Shown here: piece by piece, positions 1 to 6,652 of the stretch
Layout of the letters: the number at the start of each line of letters is the position of its first letter
Numbering within the stretch: position 1 is the first letter of the stretch
Assembly (NCBI GenBank): GCA_003647755.1
Contig: QMNL01000020.1
Coordinates: 1-11,304, forward strand
Origin: Candidatus Coatesiibacteriota bacterium
GTDB taxonomy: Bacteria; B130-G9
Length of the DNA: 11,304 bases
Reading direction: 5' to 3'
The notes under the pieces: model-generated
Database searches by the model: none
What the model saw: only the letters and a program-made list of their open reading frames with translations
Told to the model about the DNA's origin: nothing
Position numbers and translations under genes: made by a program

Positions 1-22
1 TCCCCCTTCGGGGAACTGAAAC
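1..22. other. Truncated palindromic element at window edge, possible 3' part of a CRISPR repeat
   Basis: The first 14 bases form a 5-bp hairpin (TCCCC, loop CTTC, GGGGA), followed by AACTGAAAC. A G/C-rich palindrome followed by a terminal GAAAC is typical of many CRISPR repeats. The element is cut by the window edge, so only one incomplete copy is visible. No second copy occurs within the next 100 bases, so if it is CRISPR it would be the last repeat of an array lying to the left. It could equally be an ordinary intergenic hairpin. It has no T-run on the visible side, which argues against an intrinsic terminator read rightward. Confidence 0.22.
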
Positions 23-157
23 CCAGCATCACCTCAATCCCAATTCCACTCTTGTTTCACCCAAAACACCGCCCCGGAGCCAACAACCCAACGAATCCGC
101 AGCCCGTTTTGGGGAAACTCCAAAGCGTAGAAAGGGCTCCTGCAATTGATCGCCAAT

Positions 158-178
158 CGGACGGCGGCTGCCCGTCCG
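158..178 (-). terminator. Hairpin just downstream of the VWA gene, possible weak terminator
   Basis: Bases 158-164 (CGGACGG) and 172-178 (CCGTCCG) are perfect inverted repeats around a 7-nt loop. On the minus strand the hairpin starts 6 nt after the stop codon of the VWA gene. The position suits a transcription end or an mRNA-stabilising structure. The sequence after it on the minus strand (ATTGGCGATC) is not U-rich, so it is not a classical Rho-independent terminator. The rest of 23-184 holds no gene I can support. Confidence 0.35.
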
Positions 179-184
179 TCAGGG

Positions 185-1408
185 CTACTTGTCCTTCTTC
201 TCCGTCTTGGGCTTCTTCTTGGCTTCCTGTTTCTTCTTTGGCTCCTCTTTGGGCTTGGCTTTTGACTTAGGCTTCTTCACAGCCGCGGCAGGTTTTTCCT
301 TTACTTGTTGGCCTTTCTTGGCCTCTGGCGCGGGCGTTTTGGTGGCTTCTGGTGCTTTCTTTTCTTGGATGGCCTTTTCTGGCGGGACAACTGCCTTCTT
401 CTGCTTCAGCGCCTCCCTTGCCTTCTCATCCCGTCCGAGCTGCTCGGCTGTCTTCAGGATTCTGAACTTGTAGGATTTAAGAGCTGATTTTGCCCATAAC
501 CTCGCTCCCTTGTAGACAGCAACCTGAATGTAGTGCGGACGCCCGTCCGCAGTAACATTGCCATCGGTCTGGTAGCGGAGCACTGTCTCTCTTCCATGAA
601 CGCTCTTGGAAATGCTCTGGTAAGCATCCGGCAGCGACTCTTCCGTAGGCGCGGTAAAAACCTTGCCGTCTGTCTCGCGGCAGATTCGAGAGAAAGTCCG
701 CGTGTCAGCATCAGGGCCAAGCGCCACGAAGAAGATCCTTATGTTGTGCTCCTTCGCAAAACTTATCGCCGTGAACCACTCGCGGACGCTGTTGTTATCC
801 TCGCCGTCGCTCAGAACGATTATTACTTTCGCCGCGTCACGGTAGGTGGGGTAGAACTTGTCGCTGGCATCGGCCAGAGCATCGTAGATGGCGGTCTGAC
901 CACGAGGCTTTAGGTTTGCGATCGTCTTTTGGATCAATTCAGTGTCGTTAGTGAAATCCTGAACCACCGGTGTGTAGCCCCGCCAACTGTTGAACTCCAT
1001 GACCATTACCTTGTCGTCCGGGCCCAACCGGTCAAGATAGGCCTTGACGCCCTCAGCCACCCTCTTCATTCTGCCGCGCATGCTGCCGCTCGTATCGATG
1101 AGGAAGATGGTTGCGATCATGCGAGAGGACTGCACGGTGAAATCAGTAATCGGTATCTCATCCTCGTAGAGCCTCAGCGTCAGGTCCCCGTTCAATGGGA
1201 TAACCTGGCCAGCGTAATCACGGAAGATTATCTCGCAGCTAATCGTCGGAAACTTGGAGATGTCCAGGTTGACGATCTTGAGAACTGCTGGCTTGAAGCC
1301 CGGGAGGAACTTGGTCTCAGAGTGGGCAAGCGGCGATATTACAAGCAAACAGATTACTGCGAAAACTATTGCCCCAGACGTAAGGAATACACGTTTCGTG
1401 CGGTTCAT
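185..1408 (-). CDS. Secreted von Willebrand factor A (VWA) domain protein with Lys-rich C-terminal tail
   Basis: 407 residues from the ATG at 1408. A GTG directly upstream (1411) is possible, but the AGGAG site lies 6 nt from the ATG and only 3 nt from the GTG. Residues 1-30 form a signal peptide: basic start, hydrophobic core to about residue 27, likely cleavage after AHS. Residues 97-270 are a VWA domain with an apparently complete MIDAS metal site: D105-T-S-G-S109, T172 in GQTAIYDAL, and D201 in SDGED. VWA domains bind protein ligands through a divalent metal. Many bacterial exported examples carry the start LFLIDTSGSM, closely matched here (IFLIDTSGSM). Residues from about 330 to 407 are low-complexity Lys/Ala/Pro/Glu sequence, with 24 lysines in the last 67 residues. 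The protein is predicted to be periplasmic or extracellular; its partner is unknown. The 170-nt gap upstream contains a possible -10 (TATATT, 1445-1450) without a good -35. Confidence 0.85.
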   Translation of the reverse strand: MNRTKRVFLTSGAIVFAVICLLVISPLAHSETKFLPGFKPAVLKIVNLDISKFPTISCEIIFRDYAGQVIPLNGDLTLRLYEDEIPITDFTVQSSRMIATIFLIDTSGSMRGRMKRVAEGVKAYLDRLGPDDKVMVMEFNSWRGYTPVVQDFTNDTELIQKTIANLKPRGQTAIYDALADASDKFYPTYRDAAKVIIVLSDGEDNNSVREWFTAISFAKEHNIRIFFVALGPDADTRTFSRICRETDGKVFTAPTEESLPDAYQSISKSVHGRETVLRYQTDGNVTADGRPHYIQVAVYKGARLWAKSALKSYKFRILKTAEQLGRDEKAREALKQKKAVVPPEKAIQEKKAPEATKTPAPEAKKGQQVKEKPAAAVKKPKSKAKPKEEPKKKQEAKKKPKTEKKDK

Positions 1409-1581
1409 CACGGTCTCCTTTCAAATTGTGAGAGCGCGGTCTAGAATATAACTAACACTTTCTCATTCGACAGTCCGTCTTCTCTTTGTTACTCGACAAG
1501 GTATCATAACTGTCTCATTCAAATCAACCCGCACTCAGCGCCGAATCGTGGACTTGGTCCAGCGCGTAGCGTGGGCCCAAA

Positions 1582-3180
1582 CTAAGCCAGCAGTGAGTCC
1601 AGCCCCCTCTCTGCCGAAATCGTCCTATGAATAAGCCAATGCTGATCATCTGCCGAGGGGAAATCTGATCTGAAATGCGCTCCTCTGCTCTCCGTTCGCT
1701 CTGCCGCGGCAAACCGAATGGCGGCAGCGGTATAAAAGATGTTCCTCGCCTCGAGCGCGGCAGGGTCCGGAAGCGTCATCTCCGCGAGATACGCGAGCTC
1801 TGACAGCACCGCACGGGCGTGCTCGAGTCCCGCCAAGTCCCGTATTATGCCCACGTTCTCCCACATCATCTCCTGCATCTGCCTCTTTGCCCGGGCAATC
1901 TCGCCGAGAGAGATATCTGAGTGCATGGTCAACCTGTGCACGAGGGCACGAATGAGCGATTTGGGAACTGTCACCGAGTGCCCAAGCAGACCCTTGGCTG
2001 AATCACCAGCTCGCTTCCCAAATACAATCCCCTCGAGAAGCGAGTTCGACGCGAGACGATTTGCCCCGTGAACCCCCGTGCACGCAACCTCGCCGCAAGC
2101 GAACAGCCCCGGCAAGGATGAGCTCCCGTTGTTGTCCGACCGGACGCCGCCCATCATGTAATGTGCGGCGGGCCGTACCGGCAGCAAGTCCTCGTCAGCA
2201 CGCAGGCCAAACTTCAGGCAGGTCTCGTATATCCGGGGGAAACGCTCCTGAACAAAACCCGGCTTGAAATGCCTCAGGTCAAGGTATATCTCATCGCTGC
2301 CCGACCTGTGTATCTCCGTTATTATCGCGCGCGATACGATGTCCCGGGGCGCAAGTTCCGCCTGAGGATGAGCCTTTAGCATGAAGCGTTCGCCCTTGGC
2401 GTTTCGCAGGACACCACCCTCTCCTCTCATCGCCTCGGACAGAAGAAACGTAGGCACACCTCTTTTGTAGAGAGCTGTGGGATGAAACTGCACGAACTCC
2501 ATGTCCACTAGCTCCGCACCAGCCCTAAAGGCGATCGCTGGCCCGTCCCCGGTTGCAACCTCCGGATTGGTCGTAACAGAGTAAACCTGCCCCGCACCGC
2601 CCGTCGCGAGAACAGTTGCCTTCGCCTCGATGCAGAGTAAGCGAAAAGGCCGCCGGCCAACAAGAACGAATGCACCACAACACAAGCCTTCGTGGACCAG
2701 AAGATCGATCGTGAAGGCGTGGTCGAGAAACGTTATGTTCTCGTGTGGTTTGGCCCTTGCCAACAGGACACGCTCGATCTCCGCACCGGTCGAGTCGCCA
2801 TGCGAATGGATCACGCGCCTTCGACTGTGCGCTCCCTCGAGGCTGAACCACAGCTTCCCGTTCTCTGTGTCAAACGAGGCGCCCCATAAGATCAGCTCCT
2901 CTATTCGCTCGGGCCCCTCTGTAACCAGTATTCGGACGGCCTCCCTGTCGCAGAGCTTGTCGCCGGCCCTGAGAGTGTCCTGCTCGTGAAAGACGATCTC
3001 GTCATCGTCGCTCAACGCTACGGCCACGCCCCCTTGGGCGTACTCGGTGCTACCCTCGGACAGAGCGGACTTGGCGAGGACCACCACATCGCCCACCTCG
3101 GCCAGCGCTATCGCCGCCCTCAGGCCGGCCACGCCGCTGCCGATCACGAGGAAATCAGTTTTGAGAAACTCGTAGTTCAC
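1582..3180 (-). CDS. nadB: L-aspartate oxidase (NadB)
   Basis: NadB is an FAD enzyme that oxidises L-aspartate to iminoaspartate, which quinolinate synthase NadA then condenses with dihydroxyacetone phosphate in de novo NAD synthesis. It acts in the cytoplasm. The 532-residue length is normal. Residues 14-24 (GSGVAGLRAAI) are the FAD dinucleotide-binding loop, and STEYAQGGVAVAL (44-56) and ATGGAGQVY (192-200) are family signatures. Substrate-site segments are EGAHSRRR (115-122), APRDIVSRAI (277-286), PAAHYMMGGV (337-346) and HGANRLASNSLLEG (371-384). The C-terminus has the expected ESRGAHFRSDFP. This sequence separates it from succinate dehydrogenase flavoproteins, which share the fold. The start is GTG at 3180, chosen because it gives the usual short lead into the FAD loop; no clear Shine-Dalgarno precedes it. 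NadA and NadC are not in the window. It lies 185 nt after the response regulator gene, a gap that contains only short hairpins and no convincing promoter. Confidence 0.95.
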   Translation of the reverse strand: MNYEFLKTDFLVIGSGVAGLRAAIALAEVGDVVVLAKSALSEGSTEYAQGGVAVALSDDDEIVFHEQDTLRAGDKLCDREAVRILVTEGPERIEELILWGASFDTENGKLWFSLEGAHSRRRVIHSHGDSTGAEIERVLLARAKPHENITFLDHAFTIDLLVHEGLCCGAFVLVGRRPFRLLCIEAKATVLATGGAGQVYSVTTNPEVATGDGPAIAFRAGAELVDMEFVQFHPTALYKRGVPTFLLSEAMRGEGGVLRNAKGERFMLKAHPQAELAPRDIVSRAIITEIHRSGSDEIYLDLRHFKPGFVQERFPRIYETCLKFGLRADEDLLPVRPAAHYMMGGVRSDNNGSSSLPGLFACGEVACTGVHGANRLASNSLLEGIVFGKRAGDSAKGLLGHSVTVPKSLIRALVHRLTMHSDISLGEIARAKRQMQEMMWENVGIIRDLAGLEHARAVLSELAYLAEMTLPDPAALEARNIFYTAAAIRFAAAERTESRGAHFRSDFPSADDQHWLIHRTISAERGLDSLLA

Positions 3181-3365
3181 TGGTTCTTACTGGTGCGCTT
3201 CAGTCTCACACGGCATGACCACACCACCATGGCGCAATGGTGTCCGCAGACGGCCCGCACAAACCGCGCCACGATCGTCCGCCGCCGACCGCATCCAACG
3301 CCCGAGACGGCTACCGTGGAGACGGTTTCGGTTCCTTGGGATTTTATCACTACATCGCCCCGAGC

Positions 3366-3731
3366 TCAGGTTACGTTCTTTTCTTCGAGGATCTTGCGCA
3401 CAGTAGTCTTCAACTCGCTTAGATCGGACGATTTGACAATGTAGGCATCGGCGGCCCATGTCCTAAAATCGTCCTTATAGCTGCTGTAAGCAGTGTTCAG
3501 GATGACAGGGATCGATTTATCGCTTGTCATGATCTTCTGGAGAGTCTCCAGCCCGTCAAGGCCCTCCATCCTGATGTCGAGAACAATGATGTCCGGCCTT
3601 CTTTCTGCAATAAGCCGAACCGCCTCTTCTCCTGAGCCGGCGAGGGTAACCTCCCAGCCTTCGTTTGAGAGCTCTTCCTCGTAGAGCATCCTCAGAGCAG
3701 CGTCATCGTCCACAACAAGCACCGTAGTCAT
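3366..3731 (-). CDS. Single-domain response regulator (receiver only)
   Basis: 121 residues, a complete CheY-like receiver domain with no output domain. The acidic cluster is D8-D9-D10, the phosphoacceptor is D52 in IIVLDIRMEG, the switch threonine is T80 and the conserved lysine is K100 in AYIVKSSD. All key residues are present, so it should accept a phosphoryl group. It begins 24 nt after the kinase gene. The sequence GGTGATC, 4 nt before the ATG at 3731, matches the 3' part of an extended ribosome-binding site. The kinase just upstream is the likely phosphodonor (inferred from adjacency). With no DNA-binding or enzymatic domain, it must act by protein contact or pass phosphate onward. Its target cannot be told from the sequence. 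Confidence 0.92.
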   Translation of the reverse strand: MTTVLVVDDDAALRMLYEEELSNEGWEVTLAGSGEEAVRLIAERRPDIIVLDIRMEGLDGLETLQKIMTSDKSIPVILNTAYSSYKDDFRTWAADAYIVKSSDLSELKTTVRKILEEKNVT

Positions 3732-3755
3732 ATAGGATCACCGCCTTTCGGTTTT

Positions 3756-5480
3756 TCAAACAACACTCATGCCTCGCGGGGGGAGATTCGCAAGGGGTGT
3801 CACTTTCTCAGTTTCTGCCTTTCTTATTGGGAGGGTTACCCGGAAGGTTGAGCCCTGGCCGACCTTGCTCTCCATGGAGATGTTCCCCGACATGGCCTCA
3901 ACGATCCTGTTGGCAAGAGGCAGTCCCAGGCCCGTCCCACCTGGGCTCGACGTGTAGAAGGGATTGAATATGAACTCCTTCTCACTCTCCTTTATGCCAA
4001 TACCCGTATCTGAAATGGCTATCTGAACGTTACCATCCTGACGAACCGACGAGACAGTGATTGTGCCCCCGTCGGGCATCGATTGTATGGCATTCTGCAA
4101 CAGGTTAATCAGGACTTCCTTGAGCTTCTGTCGATCCAGCAGCATTAGCGGAAGGTCATCCGCGAGGTTCTTAACCACCCTGATCGATTTCTCCTCGCAT
4201 TCCGACGCGATCAGGTTCAGCGTCTCCATGATGATAAAATTGATGTTCTCCGGCTCATAGCGCGGCGTCTCGTCCCTCGTCATTTTCAGAGCGTCGTTGA
4301 GAAGCTGCTCAAGGCGAGACACCTCGTCGGCGATGATCTGAGCCTTATCGTGCAGCTCGCCGGTGGCTGGAAGCTTCTGGACCAAGAGCCGGGCAAACCC
4401 CCCAATCAGCGTCATCGGGTTCCTTATCTCATGAGCCAGGTCTGCGGAGAGGCGACCCATCTGCGCCAACTGCTGAGAACGAGCTATGATCTGCCGCTGG
4501 GAGCGAAGCCGTTTGTGTGCCTTGTCCAGGTCTTTCAGCTGGCTACGGAGCTGATCGTTCAAAGCGGCGGTATGGATGGCGATCGCTGCAAATGATGTGA
4601 AGGGCGCAATCGACTCGAGGTCCTCATCGGCTATCGGCACTCGCGTGACGAAATTGTCAACCACGACGACCCCGATCCTGCGCTGGTCCTTCACGAGTGG
4701 CAACACGGCGAACGCGTCGGTCTTGAGCCCCTCGGCAACCGGCCACGCCCGTTTGTCCGAAGAAACGTCTGGAACGTTTATGATCCTGTTTTCCATAAGC
4801 GATTGGACCAGAACATTGTCTTGGCTGTTAAGCGGGAAACTAATCAGATTCACGGTCTTGTTGATCTTGCTCTCAAGCCATGTCTTATCCCATGTCCTCA
4901 TCAGCTCCTTCAGCGGCCTCTTCTCCTTTGAGAACCGCCCCCAGATGCGCATGGCCTCCTCGTGGTCACAGGGACCCACGGCCATCTTGCCCGTAAGGAA
5001 CTCCCCTGTATTGTTCACTAGAAAGAGAAACGCCCTGTTAAAACCAAAACCCTCGCCAGCTGTCAGCGCCGTCAGCACCATATAGAGCACCTGCTCGAGC
5101 TTGTAAGGGCCCAGGATTGCCTCGCTTATCTCTTGCACAGACCGTAGTCTCGCTATCTTCTGTCCAAGAATCCTGTTGGTCTCCTTGATCGAGATGTGGT
5201 AGGAATACAGGTTGTTGAGCATCCGGTCGAATGTGGCCAGTATCGCTTTGTCCGCTATTCGCCGTCCGTCCGCTCTCTTCCTGACCTCGAGGTAAACCGG
5301 GCACCGGGAGCAGGTCATCAAGAATCTGTTCTCAAAGGGCCTGTTCTTCCCCTCGCAAAACGTGTTATCTACAAGCCAACATGCGACGCCAGGATTCTCG
5401 TAGAGCGGACACTCTGTTGCGCCGCATTGCTTGACCTCCCAGCATCGCGGGAGCGTGGGCTTACCTTCCTCGCCAGGCAT
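3756..5480 (-). CDS. Soluble GAF-domain sensor histidine kinase with Cys-rich N-terminal module
   Basis: 574 residues from the ATG at 5480. An in-frame start at 5597 exists, but its extra 39 residues overlap yidD and look like read-through. Residues 13-63 hold seven cysteines (13, 19, 24, 34, 42, 57, 60) in the pattern CWEVKQC-x4-CP-x8-CW-x7-C-x14-C-x2-CP. This resembles the Cys/Trp ('CW') modules seen near sensor domains in deltaproteobacterial-type proteins and may bind metal or sense redox (inference). Residues about 115-305 are a GAF-like sensor domain, followed by a coiled-coil linker (307-337). The kinase core has H350 in the H-box LAHEIRNP, the N-box around N463 (NLLQNAIQS), the G1 box DTGIGI (491-496), the F-box FNPFYTS and the G2 box GGTGLGL. 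No membrane segments are visible, so it is cytoplasmic. Its start overlaps the end of yidD by 20 nt, suggesting coupled translation; the adjacent regulator is the likely partner. Confidence 0.92.
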   Translation of the reverse strand: MPGEEGKPTLPRCWEVKQCGATECPLYENPGVACWLVDNTFCEGKNRPFENRFLMTCSRCPVYLEVRKRADGRRIADKAILATFDRMLNNLYSYHISIKETNRILGQKIARLRSVQEISEAILGPYKLEQVLYMVLTALTAGEGFGFNRAFLFLVNNTGEFLTGKMAVGPCDHEEAMRIWGRFSKEKRPLKELMRTWDKTWLESKINKTVNLISFPLNSQDNVLVQSLMENRIINVPDVSSDKRAWPVAEGLKTDAFAVLPLVKDQRRIGVVVVDNFVTRVPIADEDLESIAPFTSFAAIAIHTAALNDQLRSQLKDLDKAHKRLRSQRQIIARSQQLAQMGRLSADLAHEIRNPMTLIGGFARLLVQKLPATGELHDKAQIIADEVSRLEQLLNDALKMTRDETPRYEPENINFIIMETLNLIASECEEKSIRVVKNLADDLPLMLLDRQKLKEVLINLLQNAIQSMPDGGTITVSSVRQDGNVQIAISDTGIGIKESEKEFIFNPFYTSSPGGTGLGLPLANRIVEAMSGNISMESKVGQGSTFRVTLPIRKAETEKVTPLANLPPRGMSVV

Positions 5481-5901
5481 TCTCTTTTTCCCGAAATCTG
5501 GGCCACCACCAAGTGTTGTCGTCGACCGGATCCTTGAGCAGCCACCGGCCGCCCCTCTTAACCAAGGGATAGTCGCTGTCGGCGAAGAGACAATCACGCA
5601 TCAGGCGGTCAGAGGTCAAGAGCATGCCCCGAAGGAAGCCATAGCGCGTGAACGCCTCGCTCGCAAAGGCCGAGCATGACGGATACATGCGGCACGAAGT
5701 CGCATCAATGGGCGAAATGAACTTCTGGTAGAACGTTATGAGGTGGCGGCAAACCGCAGCCTTCGATTGGTCGCTGTGCGGGCACTCCTTCTTCGTGGGT
5801 TGGCCTGTCGCTCCGAGCACGCTCTGGGCTGTCAGGCAAGCGACAAGCAATAACACCAAGCCGAGCCCGTTAACGCAGTAGATTGCTATCCGCTTGAGCA
5901 T
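5461..5901 (-). CDS. yidD: YidD-family protein with N-terminal signal or lipoprotein sequence
   Basis: 146 residues. The family signature is clear: LITFYQKFISPI (54-65), then SCRMYPSCSAFASEAFTRYG with the conserved C-R-x-x-P-S/T-C-S core, then a GML-x4-RL-x-RDC segment. YidD normally helps insertion of inner-membrane proteins alongside YidC and is usually only about 70-90 residues, held at the inner membrane by an amphipathic N-terminal helix. This one has an extra N-terminus: basic start (K3, R4), hydrophobic core 10-25, and LVAC (19-22), which fits a lipobox with C22 as the lipidated cysteine. The C-terminal 40 residues (RGGRWLLKDP, DDNTWWWP) also extend beyond the short form. An exported or anchored location is inferred. 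GAGGG lies 8 nt before the ATG. It sits 25 nt after the transglycosylase gene and overlaps the kinase gene by 20 nt. Confidence 0.85.
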   Translation of the reverse strand: MLKRIAIYCVNGLGLVLLLVACLTAQSVLGATGQPTKKECPHSDQSKAAVCRHLITFYQKFISPIDATSCRMYPSCSAFASEAFTRYGFLRGMLLTSDRLMRDCLFADSDYPLVKRGGRWLLKDPVDDNTWWWPRFREKENAWRGR

Positions 5902-5926
5902 TGGAACTGCCCTCGATGGTCAACAG

Positions 5927-6652
5927 CTACTGCCTGCCTGAGTACGCGCGGATGACGATGGTCCCGTCTTCTCTAACGAACCGATGCAGGTTACCGCCCG
6001 AGTATGCGACCATGCTGCCATTCACCGTTGGCCCGCCCCCATGCATATAATAGATTCTCTTGACTTTCTTCACGAACCTAACTGTCTCGCCGTAAGGGGG
6101 CACGCCCCCGTAGCGGTCAACCGCCCCACAGCCAGCGTTGTAGGCGGCCAGCACCAGGTCGAGTTCGTGATTATACCTTCTGAGAAGCGTTCTGAGATGC
6201 CTCACGCCGGCGTCAACATTCGCGGCCGGGTCGTAGTAATCCCTGAGCCCATAAAGGCGAGCTGTCGCAGGGATAAGCTGCATCAGCCCCCTCGCTCCTT
6301 TCGGTGATAGGGCATAGGGATCGAAGTTGGATTCCACCTTCACCAGCGCCATCACAAGCTCTGGGTCAACGCCGTATCGCCTGGCAGTGCCCCTGATCAG
6401 AGAACTCAGCTGTGCATACGTGGACCCACTACCCCCCAGGCCCGTCTGTTCAGGTGCCCGATAAGCACAAGAGGCGTTTCCCGCAAACTGCCGAGCAGGC
6501 GTCTCTCTTAGCTGAACGATCTTGATCACACCATCCGCACATTGAATTGAGGCAAGCTCCGCCCAGGAATGCATGACTCCCATGCCCATCGCCAGCCCAA
6601 GTACCAACGTAACCACAATCGTCGTTCGACGCATCCCCCCTTCAAATGGCAT
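5927..6652 (-). CDS. Exported lytic transglycosylase, SLT (Slt70-type) domain
   Basis: 241 residues from the ATG at 6652, which overlaps the alaS stop by one base (TGATG). GGAG lies 8 nt upstream. A TTG one codon earlier and an ATG at 6634 are alternatives. Residues 7-31 are a signal peptide (MRRTTIVV, then a hydrophobic stretch ending HSWA). Residues 79-200 are the SLT domain: catalytic E107 in KVESNFDP, GARGLMQLIPATA (119-131) and LAAYNAGCGAV (167-177). Such enzymes cleave the MurNAc-GlcNAc bond of peptidoglycan to give 1,6-anhydro products, in the periplasm. The domain is flanked by two short segments, around CADGVIKIVQL (38-48) and HRFVREDGTIVIRAY near the C-terminus, that look like the small strand-rich repeats often attached to this family. 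The role may be wall turnover or opening a path for envelope machines; the substrate context is not visible. Confidence 0.92.
   Translation of the reverse strand: MPFEGGMRRTTIVVTLVLGLAMGMGVMHSWAELASIQCADGVIKIVQLRETPARQFAGNASCAYRAPEQTGLGGSGSTYAQLSSLIRGTARRYGVDPELVMALVKVESNFDPYALSPKGARGLMQLIPATARLYGLRDYYDPAANVDAGVRHLRTLLRRYNHELDLVLAAYNAGCGAVDRYGGVPPYGETVRFVKKVKRIYYMHGGGPTVNGSMVAYSGGNLHRFVREDGTIVIRAYSGRQ

Noticed and set aside
54..60. GTTTCAC as the start of a second CRISPR repeat after a 31-nt spacer
   Set aside because: Only the first six bases fit an expected repeat start; the following bases show no palindrome and no similarity to bases 1-22.
189..473. Plus-strand Phe/Ala/Gly-rich hydrophobic open frame
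   Set aside because: It is the complement of the Lys-rich tail of the VWA gene (AAG/AAA codons read as CTT/TTT), so its membrane-like look is an artefact.
1538..1565. Stem TGGAC/GTCCA with flanking GCGC repeats, downstream of nadB, as a terminator
   Set aside because: The stem is short with a large asymmetric bulge, and no T-run follows on the minus strand.
3225..3326. Two hairpins between the regulator gene and nadB (CACCAT/ATGGTG at 3225-3242, ACCGT/ACGGT at 3313-3326)
   Set aside because: Stems of only 5-6 bp without U-tracts; too weak to call a terminator or operator.
5481..5597. Longer N-terminus for the histidine kinase from the in-frame start at 5597
   Set aside because: It lies within yidD, has low-complexity S/T/G composition, and the recognisable Cys module begins just after the ATG at 5480.
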